Below are positions 7,049-13,841 of a stretch of DNA of 45,625 nucleotides, piece by piece (the first letter of the stretch is position 1; each line of letters opens with the position of its first letter). The stretch is from Roseburia porci (lineage in GTDB: Bacteria > Bacillota > Clostridia > Lachnospirales > Lachnospiraceae), in assembly GCF_009695765.1 (NCBI RefSeq), contig NZ_VUNI01000024.1:1-45625 (forward strand). The letters are read 5' to 3'. A program made the position numbers and the translations under genes. The notes under the pieces were generated by a model. It was not told where the DNA came from. It did not search any database and saw only the letters and a program-made list of their open reading frames with translations.

Positions 7049-7333
7049 ATGACAATGAAAGCAATGCTAAAGCGTCACGTGAATAAGTTTATTATTTGCA
7101 TACCAGCCCTGCGTGATGCTGTAACCAATCGACCAACAACCTTTAAGGTGCTTAACACCTGTCGTTCAGCAGATGAAGCCTGCGAAGCTTTGGAGAACTA
7201 CGAAAAAGAAGGTGGAGATTATGCCAATACTATTATAGTTCCCAACTTCCCTGAAGAGTTGAATGAGAACCCACCAGAACTCTGTCCATCAAAGGTTGCA
7301 AAGATGTTTAGAGTTCTCTATGGTATGCAGTAA
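7049..7333 (+). CDS. Hypothetical element protein, 94 aa
   Basis: ATG 7049 has a perfect AGGAGG (7035-7040) at 8 bp. The 94-aa product (MTMKAMLKRHVNKFIICIPA...) is soluble and mixed alpha/beta, with no recognised domain. The frame stays open after the TAA at 7331: YQQLLETLDFDYQVGDV then a stop at 7385-7387. This coding-like continuation suggests a recent nonsense mutation that removed the last 17 residues, or a natural end. Surrounding sequence is debris of an integrative element. Confidence 0.55.
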   Translation: MTMKAMLKRHVNKFIICIPALRDAVTNRPTTFKVLNTCRSADEACEALENYEKEGGDYANTIIVPNFPEELNENPPELCPSKVAKMFRVLYGMQ

Positions 7334-7387
7334 TATCAACAGCTTCTTGAGACCCTCGACTTCGATTATCAAGTTGGGGATGTATAA

Positions 7388-7632
7388 GGCTCATGGGGAG
7401 TATATGGGGATGGTTAATCGGAGACAAGGGAGACATGGTGGAAAATTCGGTACAAAAGTGCGTTTATGTAGATGAAAAATGTCGGAAAAGCATCCAAAAT
7501 TAAAAAGTCGAAGCGGAGTTTGAATAATTTTCAAAAGCTCGCAAAGCCTAGTAAAATGGGCATTTGCGAGCTTGTTTTTTGCCTTGTGGTACTAAAATGG
7601 TACTAAAGTGAGTTGTGCAGGAATAGTTTCAT
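7388..7632. other. Intergenic stretch with element debris
   Basis: No supported gene. A short frame at 7435-7500 (MVENSVQKCVYVDEKC...) is interrupted by stops. The terminator at 7535-7580 and a GGTACTAAAA/GGTACTAAAG direct repeat at about 7587-7606 are the only structures seen. Confidence 0.4.
7535..7580 (+). terminator. Intrinsic terminator
   Basis: An 11-bp perfect stem pairs AAGCTCGCAAA (7535-7545) with 7563-7573, with an inner GCC/GGGC pairing. Six T residues follow at 7575-7580. Confidence 0.85.
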
Positions 7633-7803
7633 TCACGCATGAGGCCATGTTATTTTCCACTCAAAATATTCATTAGGAGAAATTTCTCCATTATTTAATT
7701 TCGTTTTCATTTCACACCATTCCGAAAGGAAATCATTTACCAATCCATATTCAAAGAATCCGAATTCTTTTACTGAACAGTTACAGCTAAGAACACAGAC
7801 CAG
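7633..7803 (-). pseudogene. C-terminal fragment, unknown protein
   Basis: On the minus strand an open frame reads VLSCNCSVKEFGFFEYGLV, continues NDFLSEWCEMKTKLNNGEIS and ends EYFEWKITWPHA and a stop at 7633-7635. It looks like the end of a small soluble protein. The upstream part is not recognisable and no start is present. Family unknown. Confidence 0.4.
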
Positions 7804-7832
7804 GATGATGGCAGAGGAAATCGTTATTATGC

Positions 7833-8009
7833 ATGCTTTATGTTTATGATGATGTTGTTTCGGAAAAAGTAAAAAAAAATAGAATTATAGAACTGAAAGC
7901 ACTTTTCAAGGACAGAATACCAGAAAAGAGCGTTTTCTTTAAGAAGAATGAACTTATATGTAGTTCATACCGATTTGTTAATTGTATTATTGATTACTTA
8001 TTTGGATGA
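7833..8009 (+). pseudogene. Short coding relic, unknown family
   Basis: A 58-codon open stretch (MLYVYDDVVSEKVKKNRIIE... ending VNCIIDYLFG) is rich in Lys, Phe and Ile. It has no ribosome site and looks like the tail of a truncated gene. It is part of the same decayed accessory zone. Confidence 0.3.
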
Positions 8010-8089
8010 TTATTTTTGCAAAATGTGTTGACATTATTGTTAGAACTGAATATAATAAACGCAGAATCACAAAACACTATGTGTTTTTG

Positions 8090-8131
8090 GAGGAGCGGCG
8101 TTGCGACGGCGCTCCTTCTTTTTTTTCTATT
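8090..8131 (+). terminator. Hairpin plus T-run upstream of the HATPase fragment
   Basis: GGAGCG pairs with CGCTCC around an inner CGT/ACG stem (about 8092-8114), followed by TTCTTTTTTTT. It is a good intrinsic terminator for whatever preceded it, and it marks the point where the downstream gene lost its 5' part. Confidence 0.7.
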
Positions 8132-8784
8132 GAAATAGAAATGTCTGATTATCTGGATCGTGCAGTGCTCGAAGGTGTAGTAAATGCCTTGATTCATAGA
8201 AATTATATGGAGATAGGCAGCGAAGTCCATATAGATATGTTTGATGACAGAAGTGAAATATATTTCACCGGGGGGAGTATCTCTAGAGGGAAAGATTTAT
8301 TGAAAATCCCATCTAAGCGAAGAAATCCGATATTAGCTGATATATTCAGCCGCTTGAAATACATGGAGCGAAGAGGTAGTGGATTTAAGAAGATATTGGC
8401 AGACTATGAGGGACAGGTGGAATTTGATGAGACTAAGATGCCGGTCTTTGAGGCAGATAATGATGATTTTACATTGACTTTGTATAATCTGAATTATGGA
8501 TCTAGTTATATATAACACAGGCAAATGAAAATGTCATAGAAAATGTCATAGAAATTTCTGAAAAAATCAAGCGGTTATTGCCTGAATATTCTAAGAAGAA
8601 GCCCTCTAAAGCGTGTGAAATTCTGAAAATGATTTCGGAAAAACCGAATATTTCTATTGATGAATTAAGAATAGCCTTAGATGTCACAGATAGAACAATT
8701 GCCAGATATATATCAGAATTAAAGGATAAAGGTGCCATAGAACGAATAGGTCCAGATAATGGTGGAGAATGGAAAATTAAGTAA
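8132..8784 (+). pseudogene. ATP-binding AlbA/HATPase_c_4-type regulator, 5'-truncated and frameshifted
   Basis: The surviving part reads RAVLEGVVNALIHRNY, IDMFDDRSEIYFTGGSI, RNPILADIFSRL and MERRGSGFKKIL. These are the hallmark blocks of the HATPase_c_4 half of AlbA-2/RecG-like transcriptional regulators. The N-terminal AlbA-2 (Schlafen) half is missing. At about 8508-8515 a TATATATA run breaks the frame. Removing one TA restores SSYITQANENVIENVIEISE, leading straight into a C-terminal winged helix (ISIDELRIALDVTDRTIARY...GGEWKIK, stop 8784). The gene is therefore a double-lesion pseudogene, unless the TA tract is a phase-variable switch or assembly error. Confidence 0.8.
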
Positions 8785-8870
8785 ATGATAACAAATTTGG
8801 CACTCAAGAATATTTCAAAGTTAGTCGCAACAAAGCCTTATGAGATTTGAGACTGAGGAGGTTCAAAATC

Positions 8871-9194
8871 ATGGACATAAGCAAAAAGGATTGGAAATTA
8901 TTTCGAGAAAGACTATCCGGTTGGCAGGAAAATTATATGGAAGGTCTTGTTAAAGAGTATGCCAATTTTCTGAATGATGATAAAAAGCCTGCATCAGAGA
9001 AATTCTGGAAACTTGAAAAACGGATAAAAGAAGATAAGCGTCATCCGGGAGTTATCATGGAGATGAGTAAGTCAGAGGTGATAGGGGATATTGTTCGTCT
9101 TATTAGATTGAAAGTAATTACATATGATGATTTATCAGACTTTAGTGATGAATTGCAACAGGAAGTAAAAGGAATACTTGAAATGAGCAGGTGA
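8871..9194 (+). CDS. Hypothetical protein, first gene of a two-gene cassette
   Basis: This 107-aa, charged, helical, soluble protein (MDISKKDWKLFRERLSGWQE... GDIVRLIRLKVITYDDLSDFS) has no recognised catalytic motif. ATG 8871 has GAGGAGG about 9 bp upstream; the open frame from 8847 lacks one. Its stop lies 5 bp before the next ATG, and that gene's ribosome site is inside this coding end, so translation is probably coupled. I have seen this kind of protein next to DUF6933 genes in Lachnospiraceae, but its function is not known to me. Confidence 0.65.
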   Translation: MDISKKDWKLFRERLSGWQENYMEGLVKEYANFLNDDKKPASEKFWKLEKRIKEDKRHPGVIMEMSKSEVIGDIVRLIRLKVITYDDLSDFSDELQQEVKGILEMSR

Positions 9195-9199
9195 TACAT

Positions 9200-9784
9200 A
9201 TGGAGATTGGTGCAACAAAAGCAGTTCAAGATCGACTAAAAACAACAAAGATTGAAGAAAGCAAAGGTGCTTTACTTGTGTTCTGCTGGGACACACATTT
9301 GACGAAAATAAAAGGAAGAAATGTCTTGTTTATTGTGAATGCCAGTAATCGTTATACAATAGCAATGACAGATATTGAACCAAGAAACTGGAATTACTAT
9401 ACAATGTATATCCGCAGTGTGATTCATGGCGTGATGCAGGAAATGGGATATTCCGAGGAGCAGATAGGGCAGTATTTTAAAATGTCAGGCGATACAACTG
9501 TAACAAAAACTCATGGTAGGAAATCGGTTGGCGGCATTAACAGAATGGTAATGGATGCACAGTATTTTAATAAAAAACTGGAGAAAGAAGTAAAGTATCA
9601 ATGGGAGCTTAGCGAGTATCTGAACAGAGATATTTGCCAGCCAGAGGGATTTGATGCATACGGATATCCAAGTGAACTTTTTAAATTAGACATGGAACGA
9701 TTAGGGATTGCTGCTAAGAGAAAGCCAGCAAAGGTAATTGATTTTGCTCAGTACATAGAAAACAATCGTGGTACTAACGATTAG
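9200..9784 (+). CDS. DUF6933-like protein
   Basis: This 194-aa soluble protein opens IGATKAVQDRLK and contains CWDTHLTKIKGRNVLFIVNASNRYTIAM, matching the 'W-H-L-l-I-r-K-l-l-v-N-s-Y-v' core of DUF6933 proteins. A TKTHGRKSVGGINRM block follows. DUF6933 has no established biochemistry. A basic tail (AKRKPAKVIDFAQY) closes the protein. ATG 9200 is used; the earlier in-frame ATG at 9191 overlaps the upstream gene. The stop codon lies inside a perfect inverted repeat, so the gene is trimmed exactly to its terminator. Confidence 0.65.
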   Translation: MEIGATKAVQDRLKTTKIEESKGALLVFCWDTHLTKIKGRNVLFIVNASNRYTIAMTDIEPRNWNYYTMYIRSVIHGVMQEMGYSEEQIGQYFKMSGDTTVTKTHGRKSVGGINRMVMDAQYFNKKLEKEVKYQWELSEYLNRDICQPEGFDAYGYPSELFKLDMERLGIAAKRKPAKVIDFAQYIENNRGTND

Positions 9785-9801
9785 TACCACAAAACTTTTT
9801 C
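9768..9801 (+). terminator. Perfect inverted repeat over the DUF6933 stop codon
   Basis: GTGGTACTAA (9768-9777) and its exact complement (9781-9790) flank CGA. AAAACTTTTT follows. It probably terminates the two-gene cassette. The left arm resembles GTGGTACTAA near 7586. Confidence 0.65.
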
Positions 9802-9859
9802 TTGCAGAAATATTGCTTGCAATGCACGAAAAAGATGTTCCTTTACTGGAAAATAATTT

Positions 9860-10360
9860 ATGCAGAAAATGAAAGCGAAGGGATTATTCGGAAATATTGT
9901 CCGTTTTTTCTCCATGCAGAGCGCAAAAGCAACAAAGCTAGAGCCGTTTCAGGTAGAACGTGTGATTCATGAGTATCATCAACGCGAGAATATACCTAGG
10001 AGTTACGGAGAGGATATTCTGCTTACACAGACTGAAATTCATATGCTTACAGTGATTGGTGAACAGCCTGGGATAGGTACTAAGGCACTTGCAAAAGCAA
10101 AGGGAGTTACGGCCGGGGCAGCCTCACAGATGATAAAAAAGCTGGTTCAGAAGGGGCTGATAATGAAAAGAATATCTGCGGAATCAGACGCAAAAATTGA
10201 ACTGTATTTAACAGAAAAGGGGCTTGGCTGCTTTGAAGAGCAACAAAGAATTCATAGAGAAGCAAACCAGAAATGGTATCGTTTGTTAGATGAACTGGAT
10301 GACAAAACCTATCAATCCATGGAACGGATTATAAATAAGATGGAGGAAGTCCTGAGCTAG
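9860..10360 (+). CDS. MarR-family transcriptional regulator
   Basis: This 166-aa winged-helix DNA-binding protein has LTQTEIHMLTVIGEQPGIGTKALA then the recognition region KGVTAGAASQMIKKLVQKGLI, the wing KRISAESDAKIELYLTEKG and a C-terminal dimerisation helix. Ligand and targets are unknown. No strong ribosome site precedes ATG 9860, and the ATG at 9869 is an alternative. About 50 bp upstream sits a short out-of-frame coding-like stretch (LAEILLAMHEKDVPLLENN). The neighbouring downstream membrane-protein gene, 117 bp on, has its own extended -10 promoter, so joint regulation is uncertain. Confidence 0.85.
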   Translation: MQKMKAKGLFGNIVRFFSMQSAKATKLEPFQVERVIHEYHQRENIPRSYGEDILLTQTEIHMLTVIGEQPGIGTKALAKAKGVTAGAASQMIKKLVQKGLIMKRISAESDAKIELYLTEKGLGCFEEQQRIHREANQKWYRLLDELDDKTYQSMERIINKMEEVLS

Positions 10361-10426
10361 AGGTTTGCTTGAAATAAAAAGTAAGAGAAAATTAAAAGAA
10401 TTTTAATAAGCATCTTTCCAGTTCCG

Positions 10427-10435
10427 TGCTATAAT
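10427..10435 (+). promoter_or_regulatory. Extended -10 promoter of the Lys-rich membrane protein
   Basis: TGC followed directly by TATAAT (10430-10435), with a weak -35. The start codon lies 42 bp downstream with GAGAGGA as ribosome site. Confidence 0.55.
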
Positions 10436-10477
10436 GTGCCTGTCATGAGAATACATGGATAGAGAGGACTGAGAACG

Positions 10478-11575
10478 ATGAGAAACTATGGACGTTTCTT
10501 GAAAAATATAGCTGGAATTCTATTACTGCTTGCATTGGTTTCACTGCTTCTTCCGTTTTGCCGTTTTCCGGTGGGCGGACAGGAGATCACGCTTTCAGGA
10601 ATGGATGTATTGAGTGCAGGAGCAAAAGCAGGTTATACTTATCTGACAAAGGGACAGCTTGCAGATGATTATGTATTAAAGGCACCACTTACTGTTGGAA
10701 CGATGAAATCAGTTCTGACATTTGTTCAGGGAAATGTGGACAGCAGATTATTGGCGGCTGGTGCGGTGGCAGTAGTGCTTCCGCTTTTGCTTTGTTTTCT
10801 GGCGATGTGCATGCTGTTTTTGGCAAGAGGGAAAAAGACCATGGTATTGCCGACATTGTTTACACTTATTGTGCTGGCGGAGATGCTTGTGGCATTATTC
10901 GGACTGGCAGAACTGCATCCATATTTGCGGATTGGCGTGTATCTGTTCACGTTATTGCATGGAATCGCATTGATTCTGATCCTCATAGGATGGGTGACCG
11001 GTGGCTACCGCAGACCGGAAGAAAAGTCAAAAGATTCCAACAGCCATGAAAGAACTCCGAGAAAGTCACATCACAAATGGCCGCGCAGAAAACTGTTCCG
11101 GAAGAAGAAATCAAAAAAGAAACGGAAGAGTAAAAAGCAGCCGGCAAGGAAAGAAAGCACGGATAAAAGGCCGCAGACAGGAAAAGACAATACAGATAAA
11201 AAGCCACAGACAAAGAAAGACAACACAGATAAAAAGTCACCATCCAGAAAAGAGAGCACTGCTCAAAAGAATGGAACCACAAAAAGTGACAGCAGCGCAG
11301 CCGGAAAAAACCAGCCATCTAAGAAAAATAGCAGCAGGGATATGGTAGCTGACAGAGGAAGTGCATACGTATGGAACGACTGTTCCATCTCTTACGATGC
11401 AACAAGTAAAACCTATCAGATTGTCAACAATTCTTTGGAGGATATTCTGATCTACAAAGATGACACCGTCATCGGAGGACTGAAAAGTGGTGGAAAAGTA
11501 TTTGTGGATGATACTGTGACACTGCAGCGAAAAGGAAGCCAGGAAAGGCTGAGGCTGTCAGTAAAAAGCAGATAA
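10478..11575 (+). CDS. Membrane protein with Lys-rich repeat linker
   Basis: This 365-aa protein has four predicted membrane segments: residues 10-27 (AGILLLLALVSLLLP), about 88-113, 122-140 and 150-171. A cytoplasmic-type linker (about 175-285) is extremely rich in Lys/Arg/Ser/Thr, with near-repeats of K-D-N-T-D-K-K-P-Q-T. The compact C-terminal domain (SAYVWNDCSISYDATSKTYQIVNNS... LRLSVKSR) is beta-rich. No family is recognised. The polycationic linker could contact nucleic acid or acidic wall polymers; this is inference only. The downstream esterase begins 22 bp later and may be co-transcribed. Confidence 0.75.
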   Translation: MRNYGRFLKNIAGILLLLALVSLLLPFCRFPVGGQEITLSGMDVLSAGAKAGYTYLTKGQLADDYVLKAPLTVGTMKSVLTFVQGNVDSRLLAAGAVAVVLPLLLCFLAMCMLFLARGKKTMVLPTLFTLIVLAEMLVALFGLAELHPYLRIGVYLFTLLHGIALILILIGWVTGGYRRPEEKSKDSNSHERTPRKSHHKWPRRKLFRKKKSKKKRKSKKQPARKESTDKRPQTGKDNTDKKPQTKKDNTDKKSPSRKESTAQKNGTTKSDSSAAGKNQPSKKNSSRDMVADRGSAYVWNDCSISYDATSKTYQIVNNSLEDILIYKDDTVIGGLKSGGKVFVDDTVTLQRKGSQERLRLSVKSR

Positions 11576-11597
11576 ATGGTAAATGGGGGAAAACAAA

Positions 11598-12458
11598 ATG
11601 AAATTAACACAAAAACTTGCAATTGAAAACCCACAGTATGTGGTTACCACGGATATCACCTATGCACAGGTGGATTCCTGGTATGGACATAGCAGAAGAG
11701 ATCTGAAAATGGACCTGATCTATCCGGAGGACATGGAAGGACGTACGTATCCATGCATCGTGTGGATCTGTGGCGGAGGATGGCTTAGAATGGACAAGTC
11801 GGCGCATCTTGCGTATCTTGCACAATTGGCGCGGAAAGGATTTGCAGTGGCAAGTGTGGAATATCGTACTTCGAATGAGGGATCATTTCCGATGCAGTTA
11901 GTAGACGTGAAGTCTGCGATCCGTTATCTGAAAGCGCATGCTGAGCGCTATCGCATCAATCCGGATGCATTTGGCGTGATGGGGGAATCCGCAGGAGGAT
12001 ATCTGACATGCATGGCAGCCCTTGATATGGACGCGTCACTGGAAGTCGGGGATTATCTCGAGCAGTCCAGTCAGGTGCAGGCAGCCTGCCCATGGTATCC
12101 GCCGACCGATCTTGCAACATTTCCACATGAAAATGAAAAGCAGGCGGCAGCGTCTCCGGAGTCTCTGATGATGGGATTTTCTGTTATGGATCATCCAAAG
12201 GAAGCAAAAGAGAATTCACCGGTTTCCAAGGTGACACCGGCGTCTCCGCCGTTTTTTATCATTCATGGAAACGAAGATAAAACGGTTCCGTTTTCCCAGA
12301 GTGAAGAGCTTTATGAGGTGTTAGAGAAAGCCGGCTGTGATGTGACACTGCTGGCATTGGACGGCGCAGATCATGCCGACCTTATGTTTTTCCAGGAAAA
12401 AGTGTGGGAGCAGATCGCGGAATTTTTCATTCGCACTTTAGTGGAAAATAGATTTTAG
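11598..12458 (+). CDS. Alpha/beta-hydrolase (HSL/carboxylesterase-like)
   Basis: This 286-aa cytosolic esterase-type enzyme has an oxyanion segment CGGGW (residues 58-62, a variant of HGGG), nucleophile Ser131 in GESAG, Asp227 (GNEDKTVPF) and His259 (DGADHADL). That is the complete catalytic triad of the hormone-sensitive lipase/acetyl-hydrolase family. It probably removes acyl or acetyl groups from small esters or glycans; no signal peptide is seen. I start at ATG 11598 with GGGGGA upstream; the ATG at 11583 sits on that ribosome site. It ends 10 bp from the convergent PucR gene with no clear terminator between. Confidence 0.88.
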   Translation: MKLTQKLAIENPQYVVTTDITYAQVDSWYGHSRRDLKMDLIYPEDMEGRTYPCIVWICGGGWLRMDKSAHLAYLAQLARKGFAVASVEYRTSNEGSFPMQLVDVKSAIRYLKAHAERYRINPDAFGVMGESAGGYLTCMAALDMDASLEVGDYLEQSSQVQAACPWYPPTDLATFPHENEKQAAASPESLMMGFSVMDHPKEAKENSPVSKVTPASPPFFIIHGNEDKTVPFSQSEELYEVLEKAGCDVTLLALDGADHADLMFFQEKVWEQIAEFFIRTLVENRF

Positions 12459-12468
12459 CATAACGGAA

Positions 12469-13626
12469 TTAAACGGTCGAATATTCATCTCTCGATAAAA
12501 GAATGCAGAGAATCTGAAACTCCAGATCGTTTTTGACACGGAAAAGATCTTTTAATTTTCCAATGCGGTAGCGTATGGTGTTTGGGTGTTGGAAGAGCGA
12601 TTCCGCAGTGGGATCAATTTCAAAATCATGAAGGACCAGTTCCTGCATGGTATCTTTTAAGGCAGCATGTTTTGCAGGACGCAGAACAGCTGCTTTTTCT
12701 GCAAGAAATGCACAGGAATAACGGTCTTTGTAAATAGAAAAAATCAGATTGGAGAGACCAAGATCGCTGTATTTTGATAGCAGACAACCATGTTTTGCGG
12801 ACATTTTGCAGGCATGGAGGCTGCGCTCAATCGCAATGTCGATTTTGGAGATTTGGAGAGGATGATCACTTATTCCGGCAATATATTGGGTAAGGTTTAG
12901 TTCTTTCATAATATCATTCCACATGGCATACGTATTTTCAGGCGAATTTTGTTTTTCTTCGAAACAGAGAAAAAGGATTCCTTTCTGATATTTCAGGATA
13001 TGAAGGTCTGCTTTGGTTTTCATGTGGTTGACTTGAAGCATGAGTTTGTTGATTGTTCGCTGGAGTGAAAATTCGTCAGTGTCCGTTGGCGGAAACAGGG
13101 AGAGAGAAGTTACAGTTTTTTCACTGATCCGCTGGTCTTCATCAGGAAGAAGAGAATGAAGAAGCTCGTTAATCTGTGCATGATGAGACGGTGTGAGTAA
13201 AAAAGAATCAATCAGATTCTCATAATAGTTATAATTGGCAGAAGAACGTAAATGATCTGTAATGCTTAAAATAACATCCTCAATGTATATGTCGTGAAAG
13301 AAAAAGACAGGAATGCGGGAATGCTCTGCAAGTTCAAGAACCTCAGCGGGGAGTTCTGTAAAGAACACCGTTTTGATTGCAAAAGCAGACACTCCGATAT
13401 CAATTAATTCCTTAAATGCGGGATATATTTTGGAAGTATCATTTTTCGCAAAAAGCATGTTGGTGATGACAAAATCACCTTCATGAAAACCACTGAAATC
13501 ACCTTCTATTCCTTCGTAATCCAGAATTACAACATTTGAAATATTGCGATATAATCCTTTGGCACCGGCAATCAGCACAAAATTTTTAAAAAAGTCAAAT
13601 TTCTCAAGAGAGGCAACGTCAAGCAT
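12469..13626 (-). CDS. PucR-family transcriptional regulator
   Basis: This 385-aa regulator has an N-terminal PucR sensor domain (VASLEKFDFFKNFVLIAGAKGLYRNISNVVILD...VFFFHDIYIEDVI), a middle linker and a C-terminal PucR-type helix-turn-helix (FEIDPTAESLFQHPNTIRYRIGKLKDLF). PucR proteins control purine, amino-acid and other nitrogen catabolism, often from beside their target operon. The start at 13626 has GGAGAAC upstream; codons back to 13725 lack a site. It is divergent from the RocB/DDAH operon across a 215-bp AT-rich gap, which makes it the likely activator of that operon. Confidence 0.88.
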   Translation of the reverse strand: MLDVASLEKFDFFKNFVLIAGAKGLYRNISNVVILDYEGIEGDFSGFHEGDFVITNMLFAKNDTSKIYPAFKELIDIGVSAFAIKTVFFTELPAEVLELAEHSRIPVFFFHDIYIEDVILSITDHLRSSANYNYYENLIDSFLLTPSHHAQINELLHSLLPDEDQRISEKTVTSLSLFPPTDTDEFSLQRTINKLMLQVNHMKTKADLHILKYQKGILFLCFEEKQNSPENTYAMWNDIMKELNLTQYIAGISDHPLQISKIDIAIERSLHACKMSAKHGCLLSKYSDLGLSNLIFSIYKDRYSCAFLAEKAAVLRPAKHAALKDTMQELVLHDFEIDPTAESLFQHPNTIRYRIGKLKDLFRVKNDLEFQILCILLSRDEYSTV

Positions 13627-13715
13627 ATTTGTTCTCCAATCTGTAATATAAGGACACAATAGCATATTTTTGTAAAAATTACAAAAAATTATAAAAAAAT
13701 TTGTTTCACAGTCCA

Positions 13716-13744
13716 TTGAAAACAATGAACTATGCTGATATAAA
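13716..13744 (+). promoter_or_regulatory. Promoter of the guanidino-compound operon
   Basis: -35 TTGAAA (13716-13721), a 17-bp spacer and -10 TATAAA (13739-13744). It lies in the PucR-operon divergent gap. Transcription would start near 13751, just upstream of the leader hairpin. Confidence 0.65.
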
Positions 13745-13763
13745 TATAGGCATAGTAAGCGAA

Positions 13764-13800
13764 GGGGCTTGCAGAAAATAATTCTGCAGGCCCCATTTTT
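13764..13800 (+). terminator. Attenuator-like terminator in the operon leader
   Basis: GGGGCTTGCAGAA (13764-13776) pairs with TTCTGCAGGCCCC (13782-13794) and is followed by ATTTTTG. No gene on this strand ends upstream, and the hairpin lies between the promoter and the first gene. It therefore looks like a conditional terminator rather than an ordinary gene end. Confidence 0.75.
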
Positions 13801-13841
13801 GTAGTATTTAAAGCATTTTAGATGGATTTCAGGAGGTGGAT

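Noticed and set aside
10983-11318. Minus-strand open frames opposite the Lys-rich linker
   Set aside because: They are Phe/Leu/Ser-rich mirror images of the AAA/AAG-rich coding strand and have no ribosome sites.
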